64,000 nt of DNA from Dipteris shenzhenensis. Its lineage: Eukaryota; Polypodiophyta; Polypodiopsida; Gleicheniales. The stretch is from NCBI GenBank assembly GCA_047967505.1, contig CM106541.1, one strand, 5' to 3'. The notes under the pieces were generated by a model. It worked only from the letters and a program-made list of their open reading frames with translations, was not told the DNA's origin and did no database searches. Shown here piece after piece: positions 1-11,270 of this stretch (its first letter is position 1; the number at the start of each line of letters is the position of its first letter). The position numbers were made by a program, and so were the translations under genes.

Positions 1-10
1 GTCATACACT

Positions 11-950
11 GTGCCACATTACACTTCACTCTCCCCTCTCCCTCTCAGTCAACCCATCCTCCCACACCCCGTTGGGACTGCCTCACCCATTCCACTGTCA
101 TCTCCGTCCCTCACTCAGCCACCGTCTAGTTTTCGGACTCAGTCCCACTCTTTCATGCCACAGTCACCACAGTTTCAGCATGGACATGGGTGGACTGACA
201 CACCAGAGGCTCGTGAGACCCTACTCACGGAGATACATAATTTTCGTGAGCATGAGATGGAGCTGGCTCGCTTTGCACGGGAGCAGGTTCGCTTCAACCA
301 GGAGCAGAGCCGCATCATACAGGAGCAGGCTAGGGCCACAGGCGGGTCTTATTCAGGGACTCAGACAGGATATCATGCAGCTCCGACAGGAGGTCACAGC
401 CATACACATTGTCCCAGGGAGTACCCTGGTGGTCGAGGCACAGATTGCGAGCATGCAATATGCTATTGAGGAGACTTCCAGATGGGTTGACATGGCCAAA
501 CGGGAACCCACAAGGGTCACCGTTTCGGCTACCCTCATGGAGCAGCAGCAGAGAGCCAGTAAGGCTCTCAACATCAGAGTACGTGGGATCCCACGCACTG
601 AGGCTACACCGATGGTAGATGCGACTGCGTTCGTGACCGCTACCCTGGGTGTGGCTGAGCACAGGATAGAGAGGGCATGGCGGGTGGGGAGAGATCCCAA
701 CCGAGAGCAACCCCTGATCATACGATTTCATGACACTCAGGCACGACTTTCAGCTCTACGCGTAGGTCAGTCCTTCGAGATCAGCCAGCGATCTCTATGG
801 ATGAGGATCTCACACCTCTACAGGTTGAGGAGAGGCGCTCTTTGTTGCAGCAGCGGGATCAGGCCCGAAAGGAGGGGAAGTGGGCAGTGGTACAAGCGGG
901 ACGACTCCTTACAGGCCCCTGTAGGACACCTGCCCCCTCCCCTACATAGG
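11..950 (+). pseudogene. LINE-A ORF1 (nucleic-acid-binding protein, frameshifted)
   Basis: The coding trace starts in one frame with a Ser/Pro/Gln-rich N-terminus and a Glu/Gln/Arg-rich coiled-coil-like stretch (about 200-330). It shifts frame near 330 and continues to about 785. At 570-762 it has an RRM-like region reading NIRVRGIPR, then IERAWRVGR, then IIRFHDTQARLSALR, which is the pattern of L1-type ORF1p. A second shift near 785 leads to a Gln/Arg/Lys-rich end before a TAG near 947. No CCHC zinc knuckle is visible, unlike the LINE-B ORF1 elsewhere in the window. The expected role is binding LINE RNA as a multimer; that is family knowledge. Confidence 0.72.
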
Positions 951-952
951 GA

Positions 953-3900
953 AGCGGGGCCTATGAGACTCAAATATCCGAGACCCTGTCCTACACCATT
1001 TGGAACTGTAATGGTACCTTATGGTCAGAACCAGGGAACTTCTCGGAATCCTATACAGGCCACGACATAGTCTTCTATACAGAGACACATCAGAGTCCAG
1101 AGCGCCCTCTCCCAATAGTCAGCGGATATACATGGGAGTCTGCCTACAAAGATGAGACGAGGGGTACAGGAGGAGTTCGAGGTTCAGGTGGAGTTGCAGT
1201 CCTTTTCAGATCCACACTTCGGGGGATCATTTCAGTAGAGCAGAGAGATACACATTCCAGATTTCTTTGGATCCGGATACGACACATGGATAGTCAGGAT
1301 CTGTTTGTCACAGTTTGCTACTTCCCCGTGGAGACCTCCCACTTTGCCAGAGATATTCGAGATGATGATGAGACATCCCCATTTGTTGCCCTTTATCAGT
1401 CCATTGTTGACTTTTCTAGCCGTGGAGAAGTCCTTCTAGTGGGGGACTTCAACGCGAGGACAAGGACCCGTCAGGTACCACTTCTTGATTTCAGAGATGA
1501 TTCCACTCTACTGGCAGATGTTGACCTTGAGGAGGCAGGTATGCTACGGGTTTCGGTTGACAGGCGAGGTCCACTTTCATCCTATGGGCAGGCCCTATTA
1601 GACCTGGGCAGAATACATGATCTCACTATCTATAATGGTCTTGACAGATGGCCTGCTTCAGGTGGTTTCACATGCTTTCCACATGGGGGGGGCTCCAGTG
1701 TCGTTGATTACATCATGGGATCCCCCGTCTTCACATCTCGCATTAGTGACTTCACTGTAGCACCTCTCCCCCGAGGGGCTGATCACACATACCTTTTCTT
1801 TCGCATCTCCACCTCCCTTCGCATAGCACCTTCCACCCCACTCAGTGCTTACTCCACCTACCACGATATACGCTTTGATCACTCACCTTCTTACTCTGGC
1901 CGTCTGTACATACTTCTCGCTTATATTGACTTCATACTCCTTTTAGAGGATGGTGCTACCCTTGTCACCCACTCACTACACGAGGCTGCCATTCACGCCT
2001 TTCCCCACACCACCCGCTCCACCTGCCCACCACCCCCTAGAACCGTACCCTGTAATAGTTGGTACGATGATGAGTGTAAGGCCTTACGCCGTCAACTCAG
2101 ATTCGAAACCAAAAACAGTCTTCCGAGCGTACCAGATACGCTACGTGAATACCGTAGACTGGTACGAAGGAAGAAACTAGACTTTGTTCGTCGAAACGAG
2201 GAGGAGCTACTGAACATTTTGTTTAGTAACAACTCTAAGGACTTCTGGCAGAGATTTCTAGAAGGACGGTCCCCTGCGCCACTCACTGACACCCAGATCT
2301 GGTTTGATTATGCACGCACACTTTATGACATCCCAAATCAGTGAGTCCCTAGCCTCTCACACATGCCTCATCCCACATCCTGTACCCTCTTCACTAGAGG
2401 AGGGGTAAAGGATGCTGTAATGAAACTTCATAATGGATGAGCGAAGGGTCGTGAGGGACTATGTATTGAGCTCATTGCATATGGGATTAACCTCCTAGCC
2501 CCGATCTTAGCAAAGCTTTTTAATGAAGCGGTTTGTTTGGGATTTCCACACACTTGGACCATTAACACTATCTCACACATCCACAAGGCAGGGGATCCCA
2601 TGAGCCCGGAGAACTACAGGACCATTATGATTGGGCATGTCATGTCCAAGATTTATGCATCAGTACTTGACTCCGAGGTTAGCAGACTTGCAGAGTGTCG
2701 AGGACTCAGAGCAGCAGGACAGGCCGGATTCCGGCGTGATCATGGAACCATGGACCACATTCTGACGCTCAGATGTATCATCGAGGAGGCGAGATCACGG
2801 AAGCAGAGGGTTTATTGTTGCTTTGTGGATTTTCGCAAGGCATTTGACACAGTCTCGAGAGCCCGCCTCATACGGCGCCTTCAGGACTTGGGTTATGACC
2901 AGGAGATCATTTGGGCTGTCATGGCACTTTACGAGAGAGTTTCTGGCAGAGTTCGGGTAGGATCCGGGTGGATAGACGAGATCATGAGTACCATCGGGGT
3001 CAAACAAGGGTGTCCTTTGTCGCCTACCTTGTTTGGCCTCTACATTGACGAGCTTGAGACAGTGATGCAGACATAGGGGGGTGTAGGTTGCTCTCTTGCA
3101 GGCACGCTGAGATCCAGATTTTGCTCTATGCAGATGACGTGGCTCTCTTGTCTTCCTCAGCAGAGGGGCTTCAGAGACACCTAGACGCACTACAGTCCTT
3201 TTGTGAGTCTCATGATTTGAAGGTCAACCTGGGTAAAACCAAGGTCATGATCTTCAATACATCTCGAGCCATCATGCGTCAGGAGCAGTTCACATTTGCG
3301 GGGTCATCTGTTGAGATAGTTTCATCATACACTTATCTTGGGGTTATCTTCTCTGGACCGAGCTTCACTATGAGACCTGCGATGCAGACACGCTTGAGTA
3401 GAGGGTATGCCTCATTGGCCAGGCTAGAGAGGCAGTGCTTCCGCTCACACTTTCAGGATCCACGCACCAAGGGGTTGCTTTTTGACTCCCTAGCTCGCCC
3501 AGCGGGGATGTACGGCAGTCCTTGTTGGGGGCCAGACTTGTCGGATACAGAGTGGGCCCATGTGGAGCGGCTACAGGTTCTCATGCTATCACGGATGATT
3601 CGTGGTAAGTCATCCGTTCCTCACCAGATCATTCAGGCTGAGTTTGGGTCACCCCCTTTACAGCTAGATGCTGCATTTCAGGTCATCACATATCTGTACC
3701 GAGTTAGGGAATATGGGGATTATACCTCGGGGCGTAGCAAGCTACCATGGATAGCTTTATCCTCTTTTATGGCACTTGCAACAGGAGGAGATCAGAGGTG
3801 CTGGTATGCACGTACAGAGAGATGGTTTGAGCGACTGGGGCTCCACATGGATAGACTACCTCCCTTCCAGTATAGCATGGATGCTCCGTTCTCTCCCCTC

Positions 3901-4717
3901 TTATCACACGAGGTCAACCAGGTTATCCGTGAGGATCTACTACAGCTACACACTTTTCGGACCTGGTTGGAACCGAGTGAACTCCCAGTGAAGCTTAGCT
4001 TCTACAGAGATCACTTCTTACATATCACAGCAGTTGGGTTTCATTGACCCACCAGGATACACACATATTCACCTACCCCACTCAATGAGGATCTCTCTTG
4101 GCCAGTTTCGGGTCTCTTCACACAGACTTCGCATCGAGAGCGGCAGAGCAGAGCGACTACCCAGGGAGCGGCGCATATGCACACTATGTGACATACATGA
4201 GGTTGAGACAGAGGAGCATTTCATCTTCAGGTGTCCTGTGTACTATGAGATCCGAGGACGTTTCCACTGCCTCTTCAGAGATAGTTATGGGATTTTAGCC
4301 CATTTCCTCTCCTATCCAGACCAGCGGTGTTTGGCAAGTTTCATTCATGAGGCACTTAGACACCGCGAGAGGATACTCTGAGCATGGAGACAGGAGCAGA
4401 CTTCTTCCTCGGTTGATCCCTCTCAGAGCTCTATCACGGAGTTCTTTCAGCTAGATCACATGGACCCCAATGAGGCGAGGCCTCGACATGACCGTGACCC
4501 AGAACCCGTGACCCGACAGCTCAGACAGAGGGTCGACACACAGATCACACTTGGAGACATCCCCTCCTTGTTTAGAGTTGGAGCCCGACCGACGGGGGTC
4601 ACAGTAGCCCTGGTTAGACGTAGAGCTACGACCAAGAGACGTGCCAGGACCGCACCTCTGAGTGGCCGACAACACTCTATTGCCGACTTCATGCCTCCAC
4701 TGCCTCATCCATCTTGA
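953..4717 (+). pseudogene. LINE-A ORF2 (endonuclease / reverse transcriptase / zinc finger), broken
   Basis: The frame opens after a TAG near 947 with no clear ATG. The exonuclease-endonuclease-phosphatase domain spans about 990-1880, with WNCNGTLWSE, YTETH and VGDFNAR (near 1440). Stops interrupt the frame at 2342 and 2438. Reverse transcriptase follows (about 2440-3700): [43 protein letters not shown] and the catalytic YADD at 3127-3138. Frameshifts lie at 3074-3090 and near 4034. A C-terminal zinc finger starts CTLCDIHEVETEEHF and ends FRCPVY near 4175-4250. After a stop at 4379 an Arg-rich tail continues in the same frame to 4717. With five lesions it cannot make full-length protein. Confidence 0.88.
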
Positions 4718-4931
4718 TATCTTGCTGTTGCTGGGGATGATGATGATATTGATGATGATGCTGAGATTGATATATAGTCGACCACCGACATCACTATGTT
4801 GTACTTAGGACTTAGTACTGCCATTCTGCATTTTTGGCATTTTGCATTTTGCATTGGTATGGACGCTCGTTTAGTAGCTCCACTACCACAGCTCGTTGTA
4901 TCAGGATTTTCACTGTCTCATAGACCCATCG

Positions 4932-4978
4932 GTCTTCCGAAGACTTTAATAAACTTTCTTTCTTTCTTTCTTTCTCCC
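4932..4978 (+). promoter_or_regulatory. LINE-A 3' end: stem-loop, AATAAA and (CTTT)n tail
   Basis: GTCTTCCGAAGAC (4932-4944) can form a short hairpin. It is followed at once by AATAAA (4948-4953) and about five CTTT units. The second LINE-A copy has the same arrangement in reverse (25261-25305). The tail is therefore a simple tetranucleotide repeat rather than poly(A). Such 3' hairpins are recognised by the reverse transcriptase in some LINE clades; that role is inferred here. Confidence 0.7.
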
Positions 4979-5269
4979 ATGCACATTTGATGATATTTGA
5001 TTGAGAATAGCAAGCTCAAAGGTTTAGTAGCTAAGGCGATCTTAGTCATAAAATTTGCACTAGTATGCACTTGCACCGTGCTATGCATATTCCCAAATTT
5101 GGTTTTAGTAGTATGCCCCTTTTAAAGAACATATCTATCAATATAAGTGTCAATGTAAGGGGTATTAGTTGTCTTCATTGCAACCATCACCTTCATTTAT
5201 GATTGTGTTTGCCAACAATTACATATCATGATTGTGTCACCGGACCCTTTGACATTACTACTACAACAA

Positions 5270-5300
<31 letters not shown>

Positions 5301-5399
5301 AAGGAACATTCTATTTAAAAACTTTGAGAAATACAAATTCAGCAATCAGTAAGGTGCTGAAATGGGGGGTGCTGGCCATCGTGCAACCCACTTCTTAGG
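4979..5399. other. No gene; AT-rich spacer with a C20/A11 homopolymer block
   Basis: Nothing coding was recognised. A run of about 20 C followed by about 11 A sits near 5271-5301 and would be prone to slippage. Confidence 0.6.
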
Positions 5400-7990
5400 A
5401 TTTCACCTCACTGTCTAGAAAAACCCAGAAGCAGTCGCCAAAGCCCGGTATACAACCATAGGATGCCTTGATTCATGAAAATGTAGAAGGTGCTTGCAAG
5501 CCAAGCCTTGCAGAACTTCTCATGCCTTTTCGCTCTCTTCATAAAATCCTCTGTACCTCTCTCCAAAAAGGTCCGCAAGGGATAAATGATATCATGCCAA
5601 ATATGGACAAGGGTGGCCATAGGTCGAGTCTCCTACCCTCCCATGATAGATAGTAGCGAGCCACCGAGGTATACCAAGCAGGGACCCCACAACCATTGTC
5701 TCCTTGGCACTGTCATTCGCGGGCAAGGGCTCTAGCCTCCATCTAGTCAGGGGAGAGGAGTCAAGGATGTCCTAGCTAGTAATCTACTCACCATCAATGA
5801 GGTAGGCTAGCGATGTCACCTTGATGGAGAAGGCGTTCTTCCCCTCTGTTAGTCAGGCCACCATCTTCCAAGTGAAAACCGTTTAATCCTCCATGTCCTA
5901 GCTAGGATTCTAAGAGCGCCCCACGGATTTTTCTGAGCCATGGGTATATCCATAAGCAATGTGCTATCATCTCTAGGTCACCTGTCGAGCAACAATGACA
6001 AGCCCATCCTTCTGCATTTGTATGAGCCAACGATTGATGGGTAGATCTCTATGGGCCAAAAGCTAGAAGAAGTAAGAGATCTTTTTCTTGCAGAGGCTAA
6101 TCCAAAGATGGGACCAAAATTTGGTAATGACCTTTGTGGGGTTCTGTTACTCCATCCAATCCCTAGATGGGCTCTAGAGGCTGAGGCCTCCAACTGAAGT
6201 GGTCTACCAATTTGAGTTATGTAGGAAAAGAGTCTATTTTCACAGTCCTATCAAAGCTCCCCACTCGGGGCCAAAATCATTCCTTGGGATACCCATTTGA
6301 TCTTTCCAAAGGCGGCCCAGGATTGGGATCAATAACCTAGCTCCTCCCTCATCGCTCGCCCAACCACTCGAATCCTTTTTCATGTTAGAGAGGCCAAGGT
6401 ATCATCTCCTATGGGGGTATGTCCGTCGGATTCGGCTTTAGCAAAATCTGTCCTCCTTGCCAGTGTTATAAAAAGCTCGGTAAGGATCAATGCATATGGC
6501 TTTGAAGAGGTATCTAAGTGGCACACTTGTCCTAGAGAATGGGCTGAACCATCGAGGAGGATGCTTTGAATTTGGGGCTTCTCTAGGCTCCTTGTGCCAT
6601 GATGCCAGAATGTCAACGTCAATCTCCTTGACCACGAGCACCCCTCAAATGTGCATTGTCTGGAACCGCTCCTCCCCTTGCTAAGGAAGGCACTGCCAAG
6701 CTCCCAAGGAGCAGGCTGGTTTGCTGCCCTACTATGCCCAAGTGACATGCATGCAGTGGCATAGCATGTGCTTGTCTTGATCACGAACCTTTGGATGCCA
6801 AAGCAAGGGTTGGCACTTGAACTCATCCTTGCACAACATTTTGGCCCAAACAAGGGCAGAAAGGTGCTGCAGTAGCTTTACATTAAAGGTGACCACTTCC
6901 TTGTTAGGCGGCCTTTGAGAAGATCCACCTGTGAGACTATTGCCTATGATGCAAGGAGTGTTCCTTAGAAGCCCTTGTTGGAATAGGAGCTTCCGGGTTC
7001 TGTGCTTGGAGCGAGAACTCTAAATAGGGCTTTGTTTTACGTCTCTGGGTATATAATGCTCAGCCCTCCCTTTGCTTGGGGAAGGATCACTGTCTACTAG
7101 GCGATTCGTGCTCGAGTAGTTTGTGTACCATTCTAACCTACCTAGAGGAAATTCCAAGCCAACCTCCTAAGCTGCCCCATACAACCTTTGTGGAAACACG
7201 AACACGACATAATGTGCCTCCTCTAAGTGGCCTTTGTTGTCCAATGGGCTTAGCTATCTTGCGGACAAGTCTCATCTACAATCCATATCTAAGCTATGGC
7301 ATGTTGGATCTTCTTCTCTTGAAACAACATATATGGAATCCTCACTGCGTGCTTGGGAAACCTAGCGAGGCTGCTCCAAATGCATGACAATGGAAGAATG
7401 GTCGGACATGGCTGTGTCCGCTAAGGTCCCCTCTATGGAGAGCATAATCGCCCATTCACTATCAACTCACCTTGGTCAAAAGCATCTAGGTCTTTACCAC
7501 AAAGATGCAGACTTTGCCACTGTGTTCTATTGCTGGAGACCAAACCTCGAGACCACGTTGTAGGAGTAAGCGCTTGCGTCTCCTAATGCCCGCTGTTGAG
7601 AACATATGCTCTTGGATCATCAAAACATCCATCGATTGCCCAACAATGGCTTGTTGCATCTCGTCTCTCAAGATCAACTGCTAGGGCTGTTGATACACCT
7701 GATGTTGAAAACGGTGCAAATTCTAGCTCAATGCTGTCCAACTCATGGGAGGAGAACATGGCCCTCCAAGCGCTAGAGGCTTGCGAGACAGGTCTACCTT
7801 GGATGGTCCCAATCCATACATTGCCTCGAGAGAGGCTATCACTAATGCCGCGCCAAACAAAAGGAGGGATGGGAGGTTCTGAAGAAGAAAAGGGGGTGGG
7901 CTGTGGCTCATTTGGAGGAGCTGGAGAGCGAGAGGGAAGATAAGGTGCTCCTAGCGGAGCATGAGGGGAAGGTGGAGGAGGAATCTCCAC
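5400..7990 (-). pseudogene. Degenerate LINE, minus strand (endonuclease start to zinc-finger end)
   Basis: Reading the minus strand from 7990 down, the endonuclease start is visible at 7677-7486 (LRDEMQQAIVGQS, then MDVLMIQEH), the usual LINE motif for a secreted-type EEP nuclease. Near 6110-5980 there is a C-x2-C...H...C cluster (CHCC, AHCLWIYP) resembling the zf-RVT module at LINE C-termini. Down to about 5410 comes a trace with IWHDIIYPLRTFLERG. Stops and frameshifts are frequent and the reverse transcriptase core cannot be traced. The family differs from LINE-A and is only loosely like LINE-B. Exact ends are uncertain. Confidence 0.5.
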
Positions 7991-8639
7991 ATTTGGTGCC
8001 CCTACTTGAGGTATTGCCGTGCCTAAGGTACTTGACCACAGAGGTGGAGGAGGGAGCTCTACCTACAATCTCCACTTGGAGTGATGGGGTGTTTGTGCCT
8101 TCAACTCACCTTGTGCGTGTGATTCCCTTGTTGACTAAGCGCTCCTCTCCAAGGGTGTTGAGGTTTGGGATCTATGCTTGTGTGCATAAGATTGAGTATG
8201 AGCTGAGATAAATGCATCTATTTGGCGGCTGATCTGAAGTTGTCTTGGTCTTGGGAATCTCTAAATTGTGGGGACTTCTGTGAATCTGTGTGTTTTGTTC
8301 TTGTCAGTTGTTGTAGGAGCTAGTCTCGAGTCTGTGACATGGATATCTGCTCTGGATGTCGTGCATTTGCTCTATCCACTCTGAGCTTCACACTATGCTG
8401 ATCTCGTTGGTGTTCAGGCTACATCTCCAAATCTGAAGCTATTTGTTGGATACAGTGACTAATGCTTAATTGGAAAGATGATGATGGTAACTTTGTTTGT
8501 TTGAAGGCTTGTCTATTTGCTGGTTGAGAGAGGTGTTGGTAAGAAGAAAACCATATTTAATCTACTTGAGGGTTTTCCACTACTCCCCTACTGTTTTTTT
8601 CTTCAATCATCTGTTTTGGCAATCCTACTGGGGACTCTT
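7991..8639. other. No recognised gene
   Basis: Short open frames here have no recognisable motifs. A purine-rich stretch at about 7870-8060 gives an artificial Glu-rich reading frame. Confidence 0.5.
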
Positions 8640-8862
8640 CCGTGTCTTGGATTGAGATTGTGTGTGTGCAGTCGAGACAAGGCAGCCTGGAAGTCTGGGA
8701 GAGTGGGTTATCTATTTCTTGGATTTGGCTGTAACATGTTATATAATGGGGTACGGTGCTTGTATGAGAGTAATTATCTGCAAGGAGTGTGGTAGGTGTG
8801 GACATCCAGAAAAAGATTGCATTGCTCACCTACTTCGAGTGATTCATCTCCCAGAGCAATAA
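8640..8862 (+). pseudogene. Zinc-knuckle fragment, retrotransposon gag-like
   Basis: A short open frame contains CKECGRCGHPEKDC at 8779-8820, a C-x2-C-x4-H-x4-C knuckle as found in retrotransposon gag and some plant RNA-binding proteins. It is followed by few codons and a stop. Its position before the gag fragment at 9034 is not the normal gag order, so the two pieces may be rearranged or unrelated. Confidence 0.35.
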
Positions 8863-9021
8863 TCTAGAGAGTCCTCAAGGAAGCTGCGTTGAAGTAGAGG
8901 AATGCTGAAGTGTTTCATGAGGGTACAGTTTTGTTAAAGAATAGAGAGTTTCCAGGATATTGCTGATTGGAAGAGGAATTCAATGTTTTGAAGGGGGAGT
9001 GAACCCAAGATAGGGAGGTCC

Positions 9022-9390
9022 AATTGTGGAGAGATGGCTCATGAGTTTCCTGGGTTACCAAATGAGGACCCAAAGAGGTTCTTGGAGAACTTGGAATTTA
9101 CAGCTCTAATTGAGGACAGGAATGCTCCCGAAGTTCTTCTCCAGATATTGTCCTTTTGTCTCTTGGGAGAGGCAAGATCTTGGTTGCCGGTTTTCTTGGC
9201 GGGGTTTCATTATTATCAGGGCGCTCATAGGAACCATACTTATGAGGTGAGGGCAGCCTTCATCGACAGGTTTATGTGTCTCAGAGATCCTCATGGCATT
9301 TGGAGCAGCCAAACCAATCAGTCGATGAGTATGTTGGTAGATTTACTATGATGTGGAACAAATGGCAAGTGGTGCACGCACACTTCAACT
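9022..9390 (+). pseudogene. Ty3/gypsy gag fragment
   Basis: The reading frame at 9034-9351 has the hallmark of the Retrotrans_gag domain: FPGLPNEDPKRFLENLEF, LLGEARSW, a Phe/Arg-rich helix (AAFIDRFMCLRDP), then after a frameshift EYVGRFTMMWNKW. Gag of this type forms the virus-like particle of gypsy elements. Only the first part remains and no linked protease or reverse transcriptase is seen. Confidence 0.6.
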
Positions 9391-10099
9391 AGTGCACCCA
9401 CACTTCGACTCGTCATTTCCCAACTGGTGTCCCTGCAAAACATATTCACATAAACTTGAAAGATTTTCATCAGTTCATGGTAACTTGCAAAAAAGCTTCC
9501 CTCCCTCTAAAAAGCCCTCAAACTGGCAGTTGTGCACACCTAAGTGCCTACCCATATCTACATGGTGTGGTAAAAAACAAGATACAAATTTTATCTCATC
9601 ACCGGTTGAGGAAAGGATGATCATTTACTCTTGAGGCATGCCTGAGAACTGCAAGGTGACCAGATTTCTTAGGATTTGATCCCGTGTCTCCATGTCTTGT
9701 GAAGCCGTAGTACCAAGGTATGAGGAAAATTTGGTGAAGTCCCAGATAAATAAGGGAGCTTTAAAGAAGTGTGTAGGCCGTCTCTGGTGATCAAGAAAAC
9801 TCCACATCCTTATATATGGTCACATTGTGAATGTGATTCCTTTCTAGAGCGAGGCTCGCTTGAACCGAATCTAGGACTTGGCATCTAGTCGGAGTAAGAC
9901 CCACCGGTTGACCAATCATTGCTCTTTGAGCTCCTATATTGCAATCTCAACATGCTGCTTGTCTTTTGGTGTAAGCCTGATGTGAGCTCCTCTGGATGGA
10001 CTGGAGGGGTCCTATCATGCAAGCAGTAAGGTGCAAACTAGGAATGAAAAGCAAGGTGGAAGGAAAAAGCGGGAAGGTTGAGGTAGAGAGTCTTTGCTC
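9391..10099. other. No recognised gene
   Basis: Probably decayed retroelement sequence between the gypsy gag and copia fragments. Nothing can be assigned. Confidence 0.45.
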
Positions 10100-11270
10100 A
10101 AAAACATGGGTAGAAGAAGCGTTTACAGCTGCTACGTGCGCAATAGGTGTCCCATAAAGTGGTGAAGAACATGACACCCTATGAAGCTTGATCAAAAAAG
10201 AGGCCAAGTGTCATGAATTTGAGAGTTATATTTGTTATGCGCATGTTACAAAACAGCAAAGGCATAAGTTGGACAGCAAAGCAGACAAATGCATTTTCAT
10301 TGGGTGCAGTGAGCAAAGCAAAGGGTACCTTGAATTTCGTGACATGATCATTAGTAGGGATGCCATCTTCAAAGGAAATGTCACTATGCTCTCTCAAAAT
10401 TGCAGCCAAACTTGAGTGGATGCCACATTGTACATGCTGTTAGTAGGCAGCTTGATTTATCTCATGACCACCACAGTTGCCTGACATCTCTTATGTTGTT
10501 AGCTGTCAGTCAAGATATGGCACATCCAAAATACAACTATTGGCGGGAAGCCAAAAGAATGCTTAGGTACATCAAAGATACTATGCATTTTGGATCTTTT
10601 ATGGGCAATCCAAAACTGTGCGACTGCGAGGGATTTGTGCCAGTGATTGGGCAGGTAGCAAGGGCAGAAAGTCTACTATAGGCTACACTTTTTTACTTAT
10701 GAGTAGGGATGCCATCTTCAGAGGAAATGTCACTATGCTCTCTCAAAATTGCAGCCAAACTTTGGATAATGAAGAGTGGATGCCACATTGTACATGCTGT
10801 TAGTAGGCAGCTTGATTTATCTCATGACCACAGGTGCCTGACATCTCTTATGTTGTTAGCTGTCAGTCAAGATATGGCACATCCAAAATACAACTATTGG
10901 CTGGAAGCCAAAAGAACGCTTAGGTACATCAAAGATACTATGCGTTTTGGATCTTTTATGGGCGATCCAAAACTGTGCGACTGCGAGGGATTTGTGACAG
11001 TGATTGGGCAGGTAGCAAGGGCAGAAAGTCTACTATAGGCTACACTGTTTTACTCAGCACTAGCAGTATTTCATTGGTGAGCAAGAAGCAAAATAGTTTT
11101 TTTTTTTTCTCACTAAGGCTTAGTATATGGCAGATAATGCAGCAGTATGTGAAGCGATTTGACTTCAAACATTACTTGGTGATCTTGGCATAACACAGGA
11201 GGGTTCAGTTCCTATTGGTTGTAACAACTAATCATGCGTTGCCCTATCAGCTAGATTTAGATTTAGATGC
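10100..11270 (+). pseudogene. Ty1/copia pol remnant (integrase end joined to RNase H), internally duplicated
   Basis: The trace begins with the integrase C-terminal signature (KVVKNMTPYEA near 10157-10190) and continues with HKLDSKADKCIFIGCSEQSKGY and IISRDAIF. It then jumps to the end of reverse transcriptase and RNase H: SLIYLMT, LRYIKDTM, DSDWAGSKGRKSTIGY, SISLVSKKQN. The RNase H trace fades near 11270. Most reverse transcriptase is deleted. A block of about 350 bp is present twice in tandem. Not the same family as elements A-C further right. Confidence 0.72.
10353..11050 (+). repeat. Tandem duplication of about 350 bp within the copia remnant
   Basis: The block starting AGTAGGGATGCCATCTTC at 10353 recurs at 10702 and runs through the same RNase H segment to about 11050. 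The copies differ by scattered substitutions and a short indel after GCAGCCAAACTT. The duplication includes both the integrase-end and RNase H parts, so it followed the deletion that joined them. Confidence 0.85.

Larger units (their letters stand above)
1..4978 (+). mobile_element. LINE-A copy 1, non-LTR retrotransposon (start may be cut by window edge)
   Basis: Two degraded ORFs are followed by a defined 3' end. ORF1 has a coiled-coil and RRM-like region; ORF2 runs endonuclease, reverse transcriptase, C-terminal zinc finger. The 3' end has AATAAA at 4948-4953 and then (CTTT)n. The same 3' end occurs reversed at 25261-25380, which fixes the boundary near 4978. The 5' end is not identifiable because ORF1 is already open at base 11. 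No target duplication can be seen. The copy carries several stops and frameshifts and is dead. It probably lies in an intron of the sirtuin gene whose later exons start at 12480. Confidence 0.9.

Noticed and set aside
8557-8829. Minus-strand frame of 90 codons opposite the zinc-knuckle fragment
   Set aside because: A shadow of the plus-strand sequence with no domain or conservation signal.
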